Assembly (NCBI GenBank): GCA_013076295.1
Contig: RQOL01000828.1
Span: 5,143,219-5,207,218, forward strand
From: Sanderia malayensis
Taxonomy: Eukaryota > Cnidaria > Scyphozoa > Semaeostomeae > Pelagiidae
Direction: 5' to 3'
Length of the DNA: 64,000 bases
The notes under the pieces were generated by a model, which did no database searches, was not told the DNA's origin, and saw only the letters and a program-made list of their open reading frames with translations. The translations under genes were made by a program, and so were the position numbers. This document shows positions 25,349 to 39,302 of this stretch, piece by piece. The stretch's first letter is position 1, and each line of letters begins with the position of its first letter.

Positions 25349-28300
25349 TTAATCTGCTTGCTCAAAATCTACAGCGGTTTCTTGGTCTGATTTGAAAGGA
25401 CCTTCCTTCGCATACTGACAAATGCGTTGATAATACTCCAAGCCAAGCGTTTCTTTGGCTGTTTTTGATTTAGACAAATTCTTGACAATGTCGTACTTGA
25501 GTTCCTTTCCTTGCTTGTCCGGTTCTGTTTTACGATCCAGCAAATACTCCAGAAAACCTTAAAGATAAAGAATGAAAGAATTAGATAGTAGGAATAAGCA
25601 TCTTGCTTAGCTACATGCGTTGAAAGTGCGCTTCACTGCCCGTGGCAAGAGTATAACTTTGACATGAAGCACAAATCAAAATTGCAAACATTCTTTTGCG
25701 TAACAAAACATGCTCTGCTTCCTTACAATGCCCCATGGAACAACTTTCCACTGGAACAATTTACCACAATTCAATACTATTGATGCCCCATGGAACAATT
25801 TACCATTATAGATATACAAACATTATTATATAACATATAACAGGTCACTATTTAATCCAATCAAGAGATTGTTATAATAAAATATAAGTTCATTGTGTCA
25901 TGAACAGCGATGTTTGAAGAGACACGTCTCTCGTTATCAGGAAAGTTACTTTTCTCTTCTCTCAGCCCCAATGGTGAAAGAAAACGTCCCATTCATAAGA
26001 GATTGTTAATTCAGGGTTCTGTCATAGTTGTAAGTTTGAGAAATAAATGCATCCACCTGATGAAGATATCATAAAAAGCAGCTTTGCAAGTCTATAATGG
26101 TACATAATAAGATGGATACGAGAAACAGTAATTAACAGGCCAAAAGACCTTCGATTTTTGTGATTTTCGGCATTGTAATAAAACACGCTCAGTGAGCAAA
26201 AGTTACGCACCACCTGATGCGTTTAACCTCCTTGTTTTTGCTCTGGGGAAAAAATTATGAAAAAATAGATTTAAAAAAAAATTTAAAACATCTCTTTTTA
26301 AATGAGAAAGAATTTGCGTGGCATTGGGTAAAAAAAGTTATAGGTATTGGCGTTTTAATTAATCCACTTCAATAATTTTTGTGAAAAATTTTTAAAGCAC
26401 TTTTTGCAGTTTTATTTTATTATTATTATAAAACAATATGATATAGTGTAAATTATGTTTTCACTTGAAAACTTATAAAATTTTGAGTATATTTCTGCTA
26501 AAGAAATTCGCGATTGAAGCCTCTTTGATGTCTATATATTTTTGCATAAATTTTCTTGCTCAGGCCTTGGGTCACTTCTGGACGCCATATTGAACCAGGT
26601 TGTGTGTAACGTTTACTCACCAAGTGTAGATAAATAGACAATAAAAGATGTTTTATGCCATGAAAAATGGACCACATTGAGCTCAACAAATTTTCAATCA
26701 AACATCTTTTTGATGTCCAATGATCGTTTTTCAAGAAAGCTTACCTGGAGTTAAAGCCATATCCTCTTCAACCCATGAATAGCAAGCCAAATGAACCAGG
26801 ACATTCAAAGATGCACAACGGATGGTCGGAAAAGGTATTTTTGCAGCATCCACGAACAGCTGAAGAGGGTTTTGAGCAATGCTTCTGTACAACTTCTCTT
26901 TGGTTGGCATCAATGTGGCAAGAGAAACAGTTGAGTGAAAAATGACGGCAATAGCACCAAGTATTCTGGTTTTAATTGATTCATCAACAGTTGACTGGAT
27001 GTGTTTGCCAACTAACCTCATAACATTGTTCATTCTTTTTTGATCTTTGCAAATCAGCTTCAATCCCTCAGCTGTCGTGCAAATATTTGCAATCGTCTCG
27101 AAACAAAGAGCCATAAGGCTCAGATCATCCGACTCCACATTCGTAAAAACAAACCACACAAACTCTTGGTAGTTTTCAAGAATTTCTGATGGCTTATTTA
27201 TTGCAAGGCTCCCAAAGAACTTCACAGCTCCTGAAACATCAATAGCACAGAAATAACTGCTAAACAACTTTAACTAAGATATTAGATGCACAAAACCTCA
27301 TTATAAGGGGTCTCTTTCATTTCCAACCTTGTAAGGATAGCCCTTAGCATGCAGATAAGAACATCCCTGTTTGATTCAACATGCAATCGCCAATTTGAGT
27401 TATATTCATTGAGATCTATGTGTACCAAACAGGAAGTTTGGATTATAGCAGAGCCAAACAGATTTGACCTTGTACACACAGAGTCTAGGTGCCAAAAATG
27501 AAGTTTTGGACATCCAGTTTGCATGCGTAAGAGTAAGTGTTTCCTTTCGGTCTCTGGGATTCATTTTTACATCTGACTTTCAAGAGCAGTGGCATAGATA
27601 GAGGGGAGTTGGGGGAGGGGGGCAGGCAAAAACCCCCCTGTAGAGCGAAAATGCTGTTTGGCCAGAAAATTGCTGATCTTGTCAGAAAATAAATACCTAT
27701 CTTCTGTTTACGTTCAGTTCTAGCTAATTTTTTTATCTGATATTTATAATCTTGAAGAAAAAAATGCTTATTAAATTTTTGTCGGAAAATCTGAATTTCT
27801 CCCCCCCCCCCTATAAATCTATGCAATTGTTGAGGAGCTATATACTTAATTGTTCTCAGGACAGTTAAATTCTGAGACCATTTTCACACCTATCTAAAGA
27901 ATCTTATCCAATGATAAAAAATCAATTATCCAAGATAAATACCTGGAATAAGCATTCCTTGCAAGGGATCTACCTCTGCCAGCTTGAATATATTATGCAA
28001 TCTATCAAGTGTTCCACTGTCAGAAATAAACTTCAAACCAACTGAGGATGCAGAAGCCATTTCACTGAGCATCTCCAAGCAATTCAATTGTGTTAGAATA
28101 TCATCCGACTTGTTTATCTCATTCATTAACTTGTTGAAGATTTCAGTCACACCAGGCTTTGTGAGGACTTCGTTTATGGACAAGAATATCCGAATGAATA
28201 GGTCGTAAACTCTAAAACGGACTACAGATCCCTTTCCCAAAAGTCTGTTTAGAACAGATACAAATTCCTCTGATGATAGAAGAGAACTGTTCGAGATACA

Positions 28301-28795
28301 GAGATTTCTGATCACATTAGCAGCCAGTTTAGCCACTCCAGTCGATTGGTGAGCCAAGTTCTCTGCAACATGTACAAGTATTGAGTTCTGATGGCCGGCT
28401 TGAAAATTTTCCTCCAAAAACTGAGCTCCCTTTGAGTCAGAAATAACAGACTCCAACTGAGCCAGATACACAATCCTAATTTCTTCAGTTCCTGAATTCA
28501 AACCTTCCACAAAGTGCTCAGCATATTTTGATAATGTTTCATATGAGTTCAAGCATGAGAAAACCTTTCCAAGCAGACTTGCAGCGATCTGCTTCGCCCT
28601 TTCACTTGTCAATGCTCTCACTTGCTTCAAGAAAATCGACAGATCCAGTTTTAATAACTGCTCCCTAACCGATGCTTTTGCATCAACAATCATATTCAAA
28701 TCTAATAAAGCCTTAAACACCTGATCTTCATCATTAGCATTTGATAGATTTTGCAAAAGCACGGACAGGTCCAAAACTCTATCAGCTGAATCCAT
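25349..28795 (-). CDS. PSMD5: 26S proteasome assembly chaperone PSMD5 (S5b), 3 exons
   Basis: HEAT/ARM-repeat chaperone that binds the Rpt1-Rpt2 module during 19S base assembly. Exons on the minus strand: 27943-28795, 26745-27230, 25349-25557, phases 1 and 1, total 515 aa (human 504). The best family matches are VVRFRVYDLFIRI, DPLQGMLIPGAVKFFGSLA across the first junction (human has DP..FYLPGFVKFFGNLA) and TPGFLEYLLDRKTEPDK across the second. I chose the ATG at 28795 (MDSADRVLDL); an in-frame ATG lies 42 nt upstream at 28837. The gene has only two introns, far fewer than vertebrate PSMD5, suggesting intron loss. The EHMT stop codon is 328 bp upstream on the same strand. Confidence 0.95.
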
Positions 28796-29122
28796 TTTGA
28801 ATTTATGACTAGGCCAATAAAGACCATGCTTATTCATGCTATGTCAGCAGAAAATTTCCCTGCGCTGCGCAGGTGCTTAGCCCCAGCTCGCGGAAATTGT
28901 TCTCACTATCATGATCACGCAAAAATAAATCAAAACGAATTTATGTTCCATATTTCATAAAAAATAAATGCAATTTAAAAACATTATATCCAGACATCTC
29001 TTAATATGGTCTTCTTTAAAAAACATCAATGTGACATAAATGTATGTATATGAAATAAAACAAGGTATAAATAAACAACCTTCTTGGAATAAAAAAAAAT
29101 AATACAACGAAACCATAAAAAT
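28796..29122. other. compact interval between PSMD5 and EHMT
   Basis: Only 327 bp separate the PSMD5 ATG from the EHMT stop, so the PSMD5 promoter and the EHMT 3'UTR must share it. An AATAAA-type signal would be expected on the minus strand; A/T-rich tracts at 28,960-29,090 fit. Confidence 0.4.
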
Positions 29123-32100
29123 TTATCCGTATTTACACTCAATTGAGTTACATTGGCACCTCATTCCATTTTTCTTTTTTATTTCCCAAAATTTGTCACC
29201 ATAATCAAAACTGGAAAAGAATAACAGGGAATGATTCACAAGTCCGTACATATTGTGATAGGAATTAGTTTCTTATACACCTTTGCGAATAAACCCTTCA
29301 TATCTGCAGATAAAGACATTTCGCCATATAAATTGGCACATAGAAGGACTAAAATTGATAGTTGGGGAGCGCAGAAATGTCCTTAAATAGAATCATGATA
29401 AGCAACAAATCTAGAAAAATTACAAATGTATATTTAAACATTCCCCATAGACCGTGGTTCACGAGCTTTCTTAAATTTCTCCTTTCATGACCAGTACAAT
29501 TCAATTTAATTCAATTCAATGCAGAAATTCATTTCAATTCACGTACCACAGCTCTTCGTACGCACTTATATCTCTGCAGGCGAAGAAGGCAATACCGGGA
29601 TACCTCCAATCCTACACGCAAAAAAGGAGTGATTTAATCACAGTATTATGCGAAAACTTACAACAAATAAGAACGATGAAAAATTCATTTTAATGTAGGT
29701 AAAATTGATGCGTAATACCCATTATTGGGTCCTGCACAATAATTTGATAAATAAGTAGGATAGATAGATAGATAGATAGATAGACAGGTAGATAGATATA
29801 TAAATAGATAGATAGATAGATAGACTGATAAATAGATAGATAAATAGACAGATAGAAAGAGGTATAGATAAAGAGAGAGATGGACAGATTAGATAAATAA
29901 ATAGACGGATGGATGGGTGGGCGGGATATATAGTTAGTTGGATAAAGAGATAAGTAGATACATAGATAGGTAGAGAGGTAGATAGATAGATAAATAGAGA
30001 GACGAAGGATGTATGGATGGACAAATATATGGATGGGTGGGTGGGATACATAGATAGATGGAGAGGTAGATGAAAAGATAGATAAGTGGATAAATAGATA
30101 CATAAATAGAAGGGTGTCCTCGCATAACATATGTAAAATATTCATCATAAAAAGTGTGCAAATATGAGAGAGGGGTGATTGAATAAAATCAAGCCGGTTT
30201 ACATACCCTGTGGTGGGTGAAGACTCTGATTGGGAGAACATTAGCATCGCAAGAATGGTTAATGAATCTGCTACAATTACCATATACTCTCGCATCAATA
30301 CATTTATCTTCATCCTTGGAATCCTACAGTTGTAAATAACAACAAAAACAGACAATCGTGATGATAACTGATAAGTGCATGGCAACAACAATTGAAAATC
30401 AATAATAATGATTGTCATTGAAATCGAAATTGTAATAATAACAATGCTTTATTTTGTCGTTTTTTTCAGAAGGTAAACGAGCTACAGGTTGAATCCAACT
30501 ATTCAATCTAAATTCCTTGCTAAATGACAAACTTTTTTGAAATTTCGTGGACATTGAGGGAGGGGGAAGGCGTAACCTCGGTCTGACCTCGGATCTTGTG
30601 CTAACAAGAGGTTGGAGATTTGAAGTTGGGGGAAACTCACCTTCATGTCGAGGTCAAACAAATATGAATCGTCCAAACGTCTGTCAGCCTCAACATCTGA
30701 GATGACTTCTCCAACGTAGCTTAAAACGAAACTGCCCTTCGGAATGGCAACAATCGTTCGAAGACCCCATCCTACGAAAGCAAGCCATCTACAATGAATG
30801 CTTTAAAGGCAATGTTCATGCCATGCTACAAAGATTTCAACGCATCCAATGTGTTAAACAATACCAGAAAATTGCAGTGGGGTAACCTAGTGATCACGGC
30901 GATTGGTTCGATACTTTAAAAATCGTGCCTTCACTGGTTCGAACCCAAATACGGTCGAAATACGAACGAACTACAAGCTGTCAACCAACGCAGCTGCCCT
31001 TCCTTCCGAGGTCGGTGAATGAGTACCCAGAATTTCTGGAGAAAAGGATTGATACCAACTGGATCCACACTAACAACCGTGGTCATAGTTGAAATGGATT
31101 TCCCAGCATAAATATACGTACATGCTTACTTTACCTTTTAAGGCATTTACAATACACAAATCAACGAGACTTCGAGCTATCAAAAATCACGCACGTCTTG
31201 AGCTCAAATAGAGCAAAGCAATAAGAAGCAAACTGTTCACTGTATCAAGAGACTCGAGCAAACACACTACATGGTTTACACAAGTTGAACTGTAATCACG
31301 CACATGACACGCTATGTATGTCTCACCTATGCTCGGAGTTTTGAACACTTCCAATGGAAACTGGATACCTCTCTGCACAACCCTATTGCTGCAATACGAC
31401 CAGCACTTGCAAATCTTAGAGCATTCTACAACGACAGGTTGCTCGAGATCAAAAGCCAACGAGTCAATCACACCCCCCTGCAAAGAAAAAAACACACATT
31501 ACGGAATGCATGGAAAATGTAGAAAGACGGGGGTAATACAATATTGCTGCAATACAATAGGATGTTGTTTCTTCTGTTGATTTAAACAGAAACACCAGCC
31601 TGGAGATATTTAATTCACTGCTTCTTTGTTACGGCATTTTACTGTTTACAGCATCACGTAAACAACAATATAACTTCACTCGAATCCAAAATATAAAGAG
31701 GCTCGGAGAGAGCTAACATGTATTTCTTTGTGTCAAGGTTTCATAACACCGATCTTAAATTTTCATGCAACTAACTGAACGAGTTAGACTGTTTTCGCTA
31801 TACGTCAGTGAAGAAAGTAGTTCATTGCATGGTGTTATTCGCTATTCAATTCAATACTTCACGATGGAGATTCCATTGGGTATAACATGTTACAAGTTTA
31901 AGAGCAAAACACTAAGTGATTAATGGCAAACTTACTTCATACCAGCAACGGCCAATTTCGTTTCTCATGATGCAGTCGCAGTGTGTCTTGCCACAATCAT
32001 CCGTACACTTGCAGCCCTATTCGGTATAGAGAATTTAGAATAGATCAACAACAGACCTGCTTGCTGTAGAATTGAATTGCTGCACACAGAGAGACTTGAA

Positions 32101-35100
32101 TTGAGTGATACGCGCTTCACAGCTAGCTCTACTCGCATAGACATAAAGAGAGATGCAAATGCAAACAATATGTACCCCATGTACTACAACAATAGCACAT
32201 AAACATCGGAGCTTAGAAGAGAAGAGAAATACGTACCACAACGGTAACGAGATCTTTCATGATGCTCACAGTTTCTGATTCGATTACTTCTTGTATGTAC
32301 GTGAAGTTCATGGGCAATGCCTCATCGTCGACCTAACGTGAAATGATACGCATCATCAAATAAATATAAAACGTCAAAAAAAACCACTAATAACATGCAC
32401 ACGGCAGAAAAGATGTAAATAAGCAAGAATAGTTGTAAGAACCTCATTTATACAGCTGACAGGAATCCTCTCTTTGCCTCGGCTTATGTCGCTGAAATGA
32501 AATGTTGAATGAGAATAGCTCAGAATTACAAAAACTCAAGGCAAGCCTGCGTAACAAGACAACCATAACAACGCTATTACTTCATGTAAAACAACAATTG
32601 ACATGATAATATCGGAAGCAATGCATACAAATCATATTGTCGCTTTATGCTCACGTGACCAATAGCATGCTTCAATCTGATTGTATCCCGGAGTTGCTGA
32701 TTGTTGACGCAAACCTTTGGCAAAAAAAACAGACAATTTCTAAAGAACAACCCCAAAATAGCGGGGGGCGGGGGGATCTTGATATTCAGGGGCAATGGTG
32801 CGATAGACAGCAATGAAGCGCTTACATCCATTGGGAGTTTTCCATCATTGTTTCGAATCGATGTATCAGAGCCGCGAATTAAGAAGAGCCTGAAAAATGA
32901 CAAGAACAGCTATGATGAGCAATGTGCGGGCAGTATGAATGAAGCAACTGCAAAGACCGTACAAAATAGTGCGGTGAAGATTTTCTAAAGCAATGAGTTT
33001 GAGCGTGTGGATGAACTTCGCTTAACAACTCACTTGACAACATCAGAATTGCTTTCTCGAGCAGCTATGTGCCTGAAACAAAGTTGAATATATTCAGAGT
33101 CACAGTAGCAAAACGAATATTAAATTAACGCTTGTAGCAGTAGAAGACATATTTCATACTTACAGTGGCGTATCACCGTACATGTTCACAGCATTGATAT
33201 TGCAATTGATGTCTAAGAGCTCTTGGCAACCTTGCAACTTCCCAGTCATAGCAGCCCAATGAAGAGACGTGTTCATTTCCTACAGAAAACGTATGCATGT
33301 GATGATAAAACGTCTACCGTATTCCCCCTTGCAAAGAGCACACACTTCATTGACATACAATATGAAACAGTTGTACTTCTCGGGGGTTCAGTGGCATTAC
33401 AGTACAGTCATGAATTGCATACCTTGTCTCGCAAATCTCCCGACGCTCCTTTGGATATCAACAGCTTCAGACTTTCCAATCTGCCTTCTTCTGCGGCCCA
33501 CATCAACGACGACCAGCCTCCGTTATCCTAAGAACAAACATTTATAAATCTGCTGTTAGCACCGTAAAATCTCCATAAAGCTCTACTTTTGAGGGCCAAG
33601 AGGCGGCTTACTAAAAAGTGGGGCTTAATAGAAAAGGGGTCTAATTAAATTCGTAAGTAAACTTCAAATGAAAGAGAGGGCTTAATAAAACTTTTACGGT
33701 AACTTTGCTGTGTATTGTAACTATAAGCTATTGCAACTTTAATTGATTGTGATTTAAGTACGCATATTTAAGCTTCAGGATCCTCTGGGAAGCTATCACA
33801 CACCTGGTCATTCACAGAAAGTTTCAGCGTTAAAAGCCATTTCAGCATCCTCGTGTTACCCTTGTGAGCTGCGACATGCAGTAGGCCCATTCCTTCAAAA
33901 TTCTGCAATAATAACAAAGCTTTATTAGTAGCAGAAGTAAATAAGAAGCAATGGAATGATTAAAAAAGGATTCCCCAAGAGGGTTTCGCAAAATCATGCG
34001 GAAAGAGAAGTTGGTAGGGTGCATTGCAACACAGTGCAGATATTGCTTCCATCTTATTTCACTAGGATGTTTCATTTTCAAAGACATACGCCCTACAGAA
34101 CCAAGTAGAAGTACAAAAATAAAAACAGATTCTCTGTTACTGTGAGTATCGTGGTAGAGTATGTATGTATGTATGTATATAGGTATGTATGCATGCATGC
34201 ATGTATGTATGTATGTATGTATGTATGTGTATGTATGTATGTGTGTGTGTATGTACGTGTGTTTGCATTGCATGTGTAAGTGCATGTATGTATGTTTGGA
34301 TGTGTGCATGTGTATGCATGTATGAATTAACTGATAACTAGGCTTTAACCGATCCAATAAGTACTGCCTTCTGGATTCTTCGTGGGACAGTATCTATTCT
34401 CGCTTTGTCTATTCCAATTCTTTGTGGGTTCTGTTTGAGTCCATGGGGTATTGACTATGTATGTATGCATGTAGGATATGTAGGGTATGAATGTGTGTGT
34501 GTGTGCATGTATGTATACACGTATATATGTTTGTATGCAAATAAAACTCAAACTCACTCTTGTGCTCAAAGACGCTCCTGCTTTGTGCAGAAACTGCGCA
34601 GCAACAAGATGGCCCTTTTCAACTGCTATATACTGAAAAAAAAAACGTTTTAGCTACATGATATAGTTACACATAAAAAATCATACACATCTAGAATATA
34701 AAAATTATGCATATACTTATACATTCATCCATATCACAAAGATAAAAATTGGGTAAAGGTTATTTTACAACTGATGATTGCACAAACATGACAAACTCAA
34801 AGGTAAAATAATCATCCTTTTCTTCACACAGCTACACACTTTTGCTTGAACCTAGATATTTTTCATTGCTATTCTTAACTTTCCATTGTTTTTTGGCAAT
34901 GTTGAGCTTCAGTATTCTTATAAACATTATTGTAACCAGTTGTGTGTATATAGCTAAGCTCCAAGTATTACAGTAAAAAACCCGCATACAAGAACCTGTA
35001 AATTTTCACCCAGGCTATTGTTCCGAGACAATAGGCTATTGTTTCTTCTATTGTTTTGAGCAGCAAAATCATCCTGAAGGTTCTTAATCCAGTGGTTCTT

Positions 35101-38100
35101 ATATGCGGGTTTTTACTATAGCGTTGATCGTTATAACCACTTACCATTGGCGTCCTTTTGAATTTATCCGTAACATCAATGTTCCCCGCCGCCTATGACA
35201 GTTAAATAGAAAACCTATCTTCAAGCTCTGCACAAAACATGGAACAATATGTAAATAATTGAAACAAAAACATCCCGGCATAAATCGGTTACACTGCACA
35301 CCTTGTAGGCCAGGACAATAAGAACGTCAATATGTCCTTTGGAGGCCGCAGCATGCAAAGCTGTCTTGCCACTTTCCGAATGTACGCAGCTTGCAGGACT
35401 AACGTTTTCCACTGCAACAAAACAACACACATACAACGAAGCAAGACTTGAAAGCGTGCCACTTTCGAATAAGCAAATCAGCATTGTCAATGCAGCAAAC
35501 TCACGCAACATGGAAAGAACTTTGCTTAAATAGCCAAGCTTGGAATAGTAGTAAAGGTTTTTCAGATTCACCCTCAGTCTTGTCGGTCTACGAAAACATG
35601 TAAAAACCGGTATATATTTCAAACATAAAACTCTCCGAACTGAGATAAATCGAAACACACTGTCCTTTTCATGAAAAGGATGTCCATAAGAACACTGGTG
35701 CTCAAAACTACCAATAAACAATGGAAATTCAAAGATAATAACACAAAACGTTGAGGCTGAGCACAAAATTTAAGGAATACTTTAAAAATTTGTATTAAAT
35801 TAATGTTAGCTTGCGTAGCGTAATGTAACGTAAGCGTAACGTAAGCTTCGGCAAACTAGGAATTTCTGGTTGCTAATACCGACCTTACTCGTAGAACCTC
35901 TTCGAGAGAATCCAGAAGCACCTCTGGCTTGTCAAGTAGTGACAGACCATCTGAAAAGACGAAATCGAAGTTCTCAGTTCTCAACAACAAACCAATGCTC
36001 AACGATTTAGTGAAATTTTGATATAAGCCCTCATGTCGAAAATCTCCCTTGCACGACGAGGTATACTCTTGTTCTGTTGAACTGCTTCAATAGTCAAACT
36101 CAGGAGGTAGAAATAATCGTGAATATGATTGTGTTTGTCTGTTATGATTATAATAATAAAAATAGAAGTTCATCGTGTGATGAAATGGAGTGCTGCTTTC
36201 AGTTTTGTTCCCTTCAATGTTCGTAACATAAATATGCTGTTGTATTTCAAATAACCAGAATTCACAGACAGGCAATAAAGCCCAGTCTTCCAAGTTCACA
36301 CACAACCAACTTGCCATGGTTCGCACAAAATCAATTCTATAATACCACATACTATTCATGCTGGTAGGATAAAGACTGCCAAAATTCTCAAAAACTTACG
36401 ATCTAAAACTTCGATTGCAGAATTGCCAACGTCTTTAGCTTGGTCAGTCGTTGATCCAGACAACTGTGCAGCAATATGGCTGGGAAAAAAGAAAGTTCAA
36501 AATGTAAATTATGAATTAATTGGAAAGAATATCGGCAGCACAAACCAGCAAATACGGACAGTGATTAAGTCTTGGTCTGGTTCTTTCACCGACAGCTTTC
36601 ACTGCTTTAAAGAAACTTTCAGTACAGTTCAGAACAAATAAATTCCTGTACCTTATGATGATGCAACTATGTACATAACGCTTCGAACATTACTCACTTT
36701 TACATTATTCGAATTCATTTACTTGTTTGCTCTATCAATTACGGAGTCTACACATGGCTTAGAAACTACAAATCCTACAATTTTGCTTTCCAGCCATCTT
36801 CAACAAGCTCCAGAATGAATAGGGCAAGAGTTTCCGTTTCATATTTTGCTTGAGCTTGGCTCATTTCTATAATTGTCTAACAAATGTAATGTTTACCTAC
36901 TCACTCACCGAGTTTCCTTGCTGATAACCTGCACTTTAGTGTTTAGTTTTTTGAATGTCAGTCGAGCACCTGATATGTTACATAAACACTAATTAGACAT
37001 GTGACATAGAAAGCAGAAACAATTTAAACAAAAGTAATTGAATGAAAGCAAAGGAAAGCAGGATGAAACAAAGCAATGTGAAGGAAAGCAGAGTAAAGAA
37101 AAGTGATTGTTTGGGGTGAGCCCCCAGTGGATAATCATAGAGATGTGTTGATTGGGAGACAGGAAATAAAAAGAGAAATAGGAACTTTCTTCACCTTCAT
37201 TTGTGCCAGATTTTTCGTCACAAGTATCCTCTTCAACTTCTTCATCAGATGATATCACTAAAATCGGAGGAGGTGACCGAGGCTTTTCATTTGAACGTTT
37301 CCCTAAATGCAAAACAAAAAATATTGGTTAAAGTTACTTGAGCGCTAACAAGATGAAGCCATATTTTCAAATAAATATTAGTTCTGTTCACCTTTCCCTC
37401 ACAACGAAACATGTCTATTTTAATACAATGATATTTATTGCTTCTGAAAATGTAACTATTGTTTTTAGCATTGCTATTGCTAATTACTATGAATTCTCAA
37501 ATAACAACCAAGAAGCAAATTTGAAAAAATGAAATATCAGCAGGGTTATAATTAAATATTAAGCTTTGTGAAGGCCATGCTATGAAATCAATGCAGTCAT
37601 TGGATAAAACTATTGGATTGAAGTTGCTGCTATTTGCGATACATTCACTATCTGACTTCAATGTTTTGATATTCGGGCCAACACCCCTGCAAATATTTAT
37701 CAAGATTGGGGCTTATGCAAAGACGTAGGGTACTCCCACACCTCAAGCAAGTTGGAGGTTATGTACTCCATAAAAATAACAAATCCCTCTTTGATCTAAG
37801 TGACAACTATTCTTTCTGAAGATACAACAACTCATTCTCCATCTAAACAATGATTCTTGAAAATACCCATGCTTAATCAGTGAAAAGAAATCCAGTCTTC
37901 ATGACTCAATGACTTACTCTTATTTGAATGAGAGCCCATTCGTACTCTCTGAGAGTGCCCCAAATTTATAGTTTCTTCCCCTTTCAACAGGTTTGATGAC
38001 AAAAACGATTTCTCAGAAAAATCAATTGAAAGAACATTACTCTTTCCATCAGCATCCATAATGCTTCTTGTTCCAATTTCCCCTGCATTTTGCTTCACAC

Positions 38101-38923
38101 CTGAACAACTAAGCTCAGGGTTATTTTTGCTGATATTTGCTGGATAGCTTTGGTGTCTTGCGACCATTGCCGTAGATGGCACGTGCAAATTTGAGTGTAC
38201 GATGCCACGGGGTGGTGCAGGAACTCTTGATTTGCAATCTGCAGCGGCAGTTGTTTCTGCTTTGGACATTCCCAACGGTCGCACCATGACCATGTTGGCC
38301 CGTGGGTCATATGGTTTGTTGGCCGTGATTGGAAATCGGTGTGACGATGGATGGAATTGTTGTCCGCGTCGGAATTGTTTCCTCCGCTGCAAAATCTGTT
38401 GATCTCTCCGTGACAACGATGGATTAGAGAACGATGCACCCATCCTATTTTGGGCAAACGCTGCATTTGGTACTCTTGGGGACACAGCCAAGTGCTGTTG
38501 CTGATGGGGGCTGTTGTAGGTTGGTGGCCCCGCACCCAAGTTCAAAACAACTTGTTGAGGATGCACTTCATAGCTGTGATTTACAGAGCTGTTAGATGAA
38601 CCTGTAATACAGAACATGAGACATTGACAAGCAGCCAAAGAACAACACAGTTGAATGAGCCTTGATAAATGTATTACTGCTAAATTTGCAGATAACAAAA
38701 ACGATAAAGAGGTAACAAAACAAATGAACATAGAAATAATGATGTATAGTCTGTGTGTATCTGTATGTGTTTTACATCTCTGACTCTTCATTATACAAAT
38801 TCTCATGAACTCAACAAATTTCTAATTCCTGTTGACATTCGGGTTCAACTTAGGTGAGGTGCAATGTAAACATGCAAGCAAACAAACATGCAAAAAAAAA
38901 CACCTACCTGGTGCATTTGCCAT
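29123..38923 (-). CDS. EHMT: EHMT/G9a-type histone H3K9 methyltransferase (ankyrin + SET), 24 exons
   Basis: Mono-/dimethylates histone H3 Lys9. Exons on the minus strand: 38908-38923, 37918-38601, 37195-37302, 36909-36969, 36400-36479, 35884-35950, 35505-35587, 35302-35411, 35145-35192, 34558-34632, 33804-33902, 33423-33527, 33164-33279, 33034-33072, 32826-32889, 32629-32714, 32443-32491, 32237-32332, 31936-32016, 31327-31477, 30641-30771, 30207-30323, 29547-29611, 29123-29210. They sum to 2619 nt, 872 aa. Order: disordered N-terminus rich in Pro/Gln, a basic/acidic segment with [15 protein letters not shown], seven or so ankyrin repeats ([36 protein letters not shown]), pre-SET Cys cluster ([15 protein letters not shown]), SET ([33 protein letters not shown]) and post-SET (RCQCNSIEC). 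The protein stops two residues after post-SET. The donor at 35884 (AAG|GTCGGT) is weak, and a stronger site five bases earlier breaks the frame. Confidence 0.95.
29755..30110. repeat. long imperfect GATA/GGAT tetranucleotide array
   Basis: About 350 bp of GATA units with GGAT and AGAG variants, in the EHMT intron between the exons at 30207-30323 and 29547-29611. Apparent open frames across it are only translated repeats. Confidence 0.9.
33561..33700. mobile_element. 140-bp MITE-like element, CCGTAAA ends
   Basis: Starts ACCGTAAAATCTCC and ends ATAAAACTTTTACGGT, imperfect inverted repeats with internal GGGCTTAATA/GGGGCTTAATAGA blocks. A worn member of the AATAAGC-CCC family in an EHMT intron. 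Confidence 0.55.
34155..34325. repeat. ATGT/ATGC microsatellite array
   Basis: About 170 bp of TGTA-type tetranucleotides with TGCA and GTGT variants in an EHMT intron; a second shorter tract of the same motif lies at 34455-34535. The two flank about 130 bp of unique sequence. Confidence 0.9.
34970..35118. mobile_element. about 150-bp MITE, family M1, copy 2
   Basis: Begins ACAGTAAAAAACCCGC and ends GCGGGTTTTTACTAT. Internal blocks AGAACCTGTAAATT, CAATAGGCTATTG, TTTCTTCTATTGTTTTGAGC and GAAGGTTCTTAATCCA are shared with the copies at 8370 and 46269. It lies in an EHMT intron only about 27 bp from the exon at 35145. Confidence 0.8.
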
Positions 38924-39302
38924 ATTGTATTTCCCATTCAACATCAAAAATCAAAATACTAAAATGCAGTGCGACAAGGCCTGGTTGTCCAGCTCCACAA
39001 AGCTTGGAGCTCTCTGCAATAACAAACAACGCAGAAAAGCTTACCAAACTTCATAATCTAACATGGAATTGCATTGAACCCAGGTAGGTAGGTTAGGTAC
39101 AGGTATTAATATTGTGATAAAGACTATATTGTTATTGTCATTTTCAAACGGCGCACAATTTCTCAAATCCCGACATCGAATCGGTTCGGTTGGGTTGGGG
39201 TTTGGGTTCGGTTCGATCATTGGACAGGACAGAACATGATGGTGTCAAAACTTGTAGCATTACATCAGAGCGAGGCCCTGAATTTTTTCCAGTTCGTGAA
39301 TA

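Noticed and set aside
29690..30418. Long minus-strand frames rich in Tyr, Leu, Ser, Ile
   Set aside because: They are translations of the GATA tetranucleotide array overlapping a real EHMT exon (30207-30323).
30875..30965. Possible tRNA-derived SINE head (box B-like GGTTCGAAC)
   Set aside because: Box A is poor and no stem pairing could be drawn; left uncalled.
31936..32016. Suspected frameshift in the EHMT pre-SET exon
   Set aside because: Recounting the bases gives 81 nt and an intact Cys cluster; the shift was a reading error.
33842..34357. His/Thr-rich minus-strand frame
   Set aside because: Mostly translated ATGT microsatellite; only the EHMT exon at 33804-33902 at its end is real.
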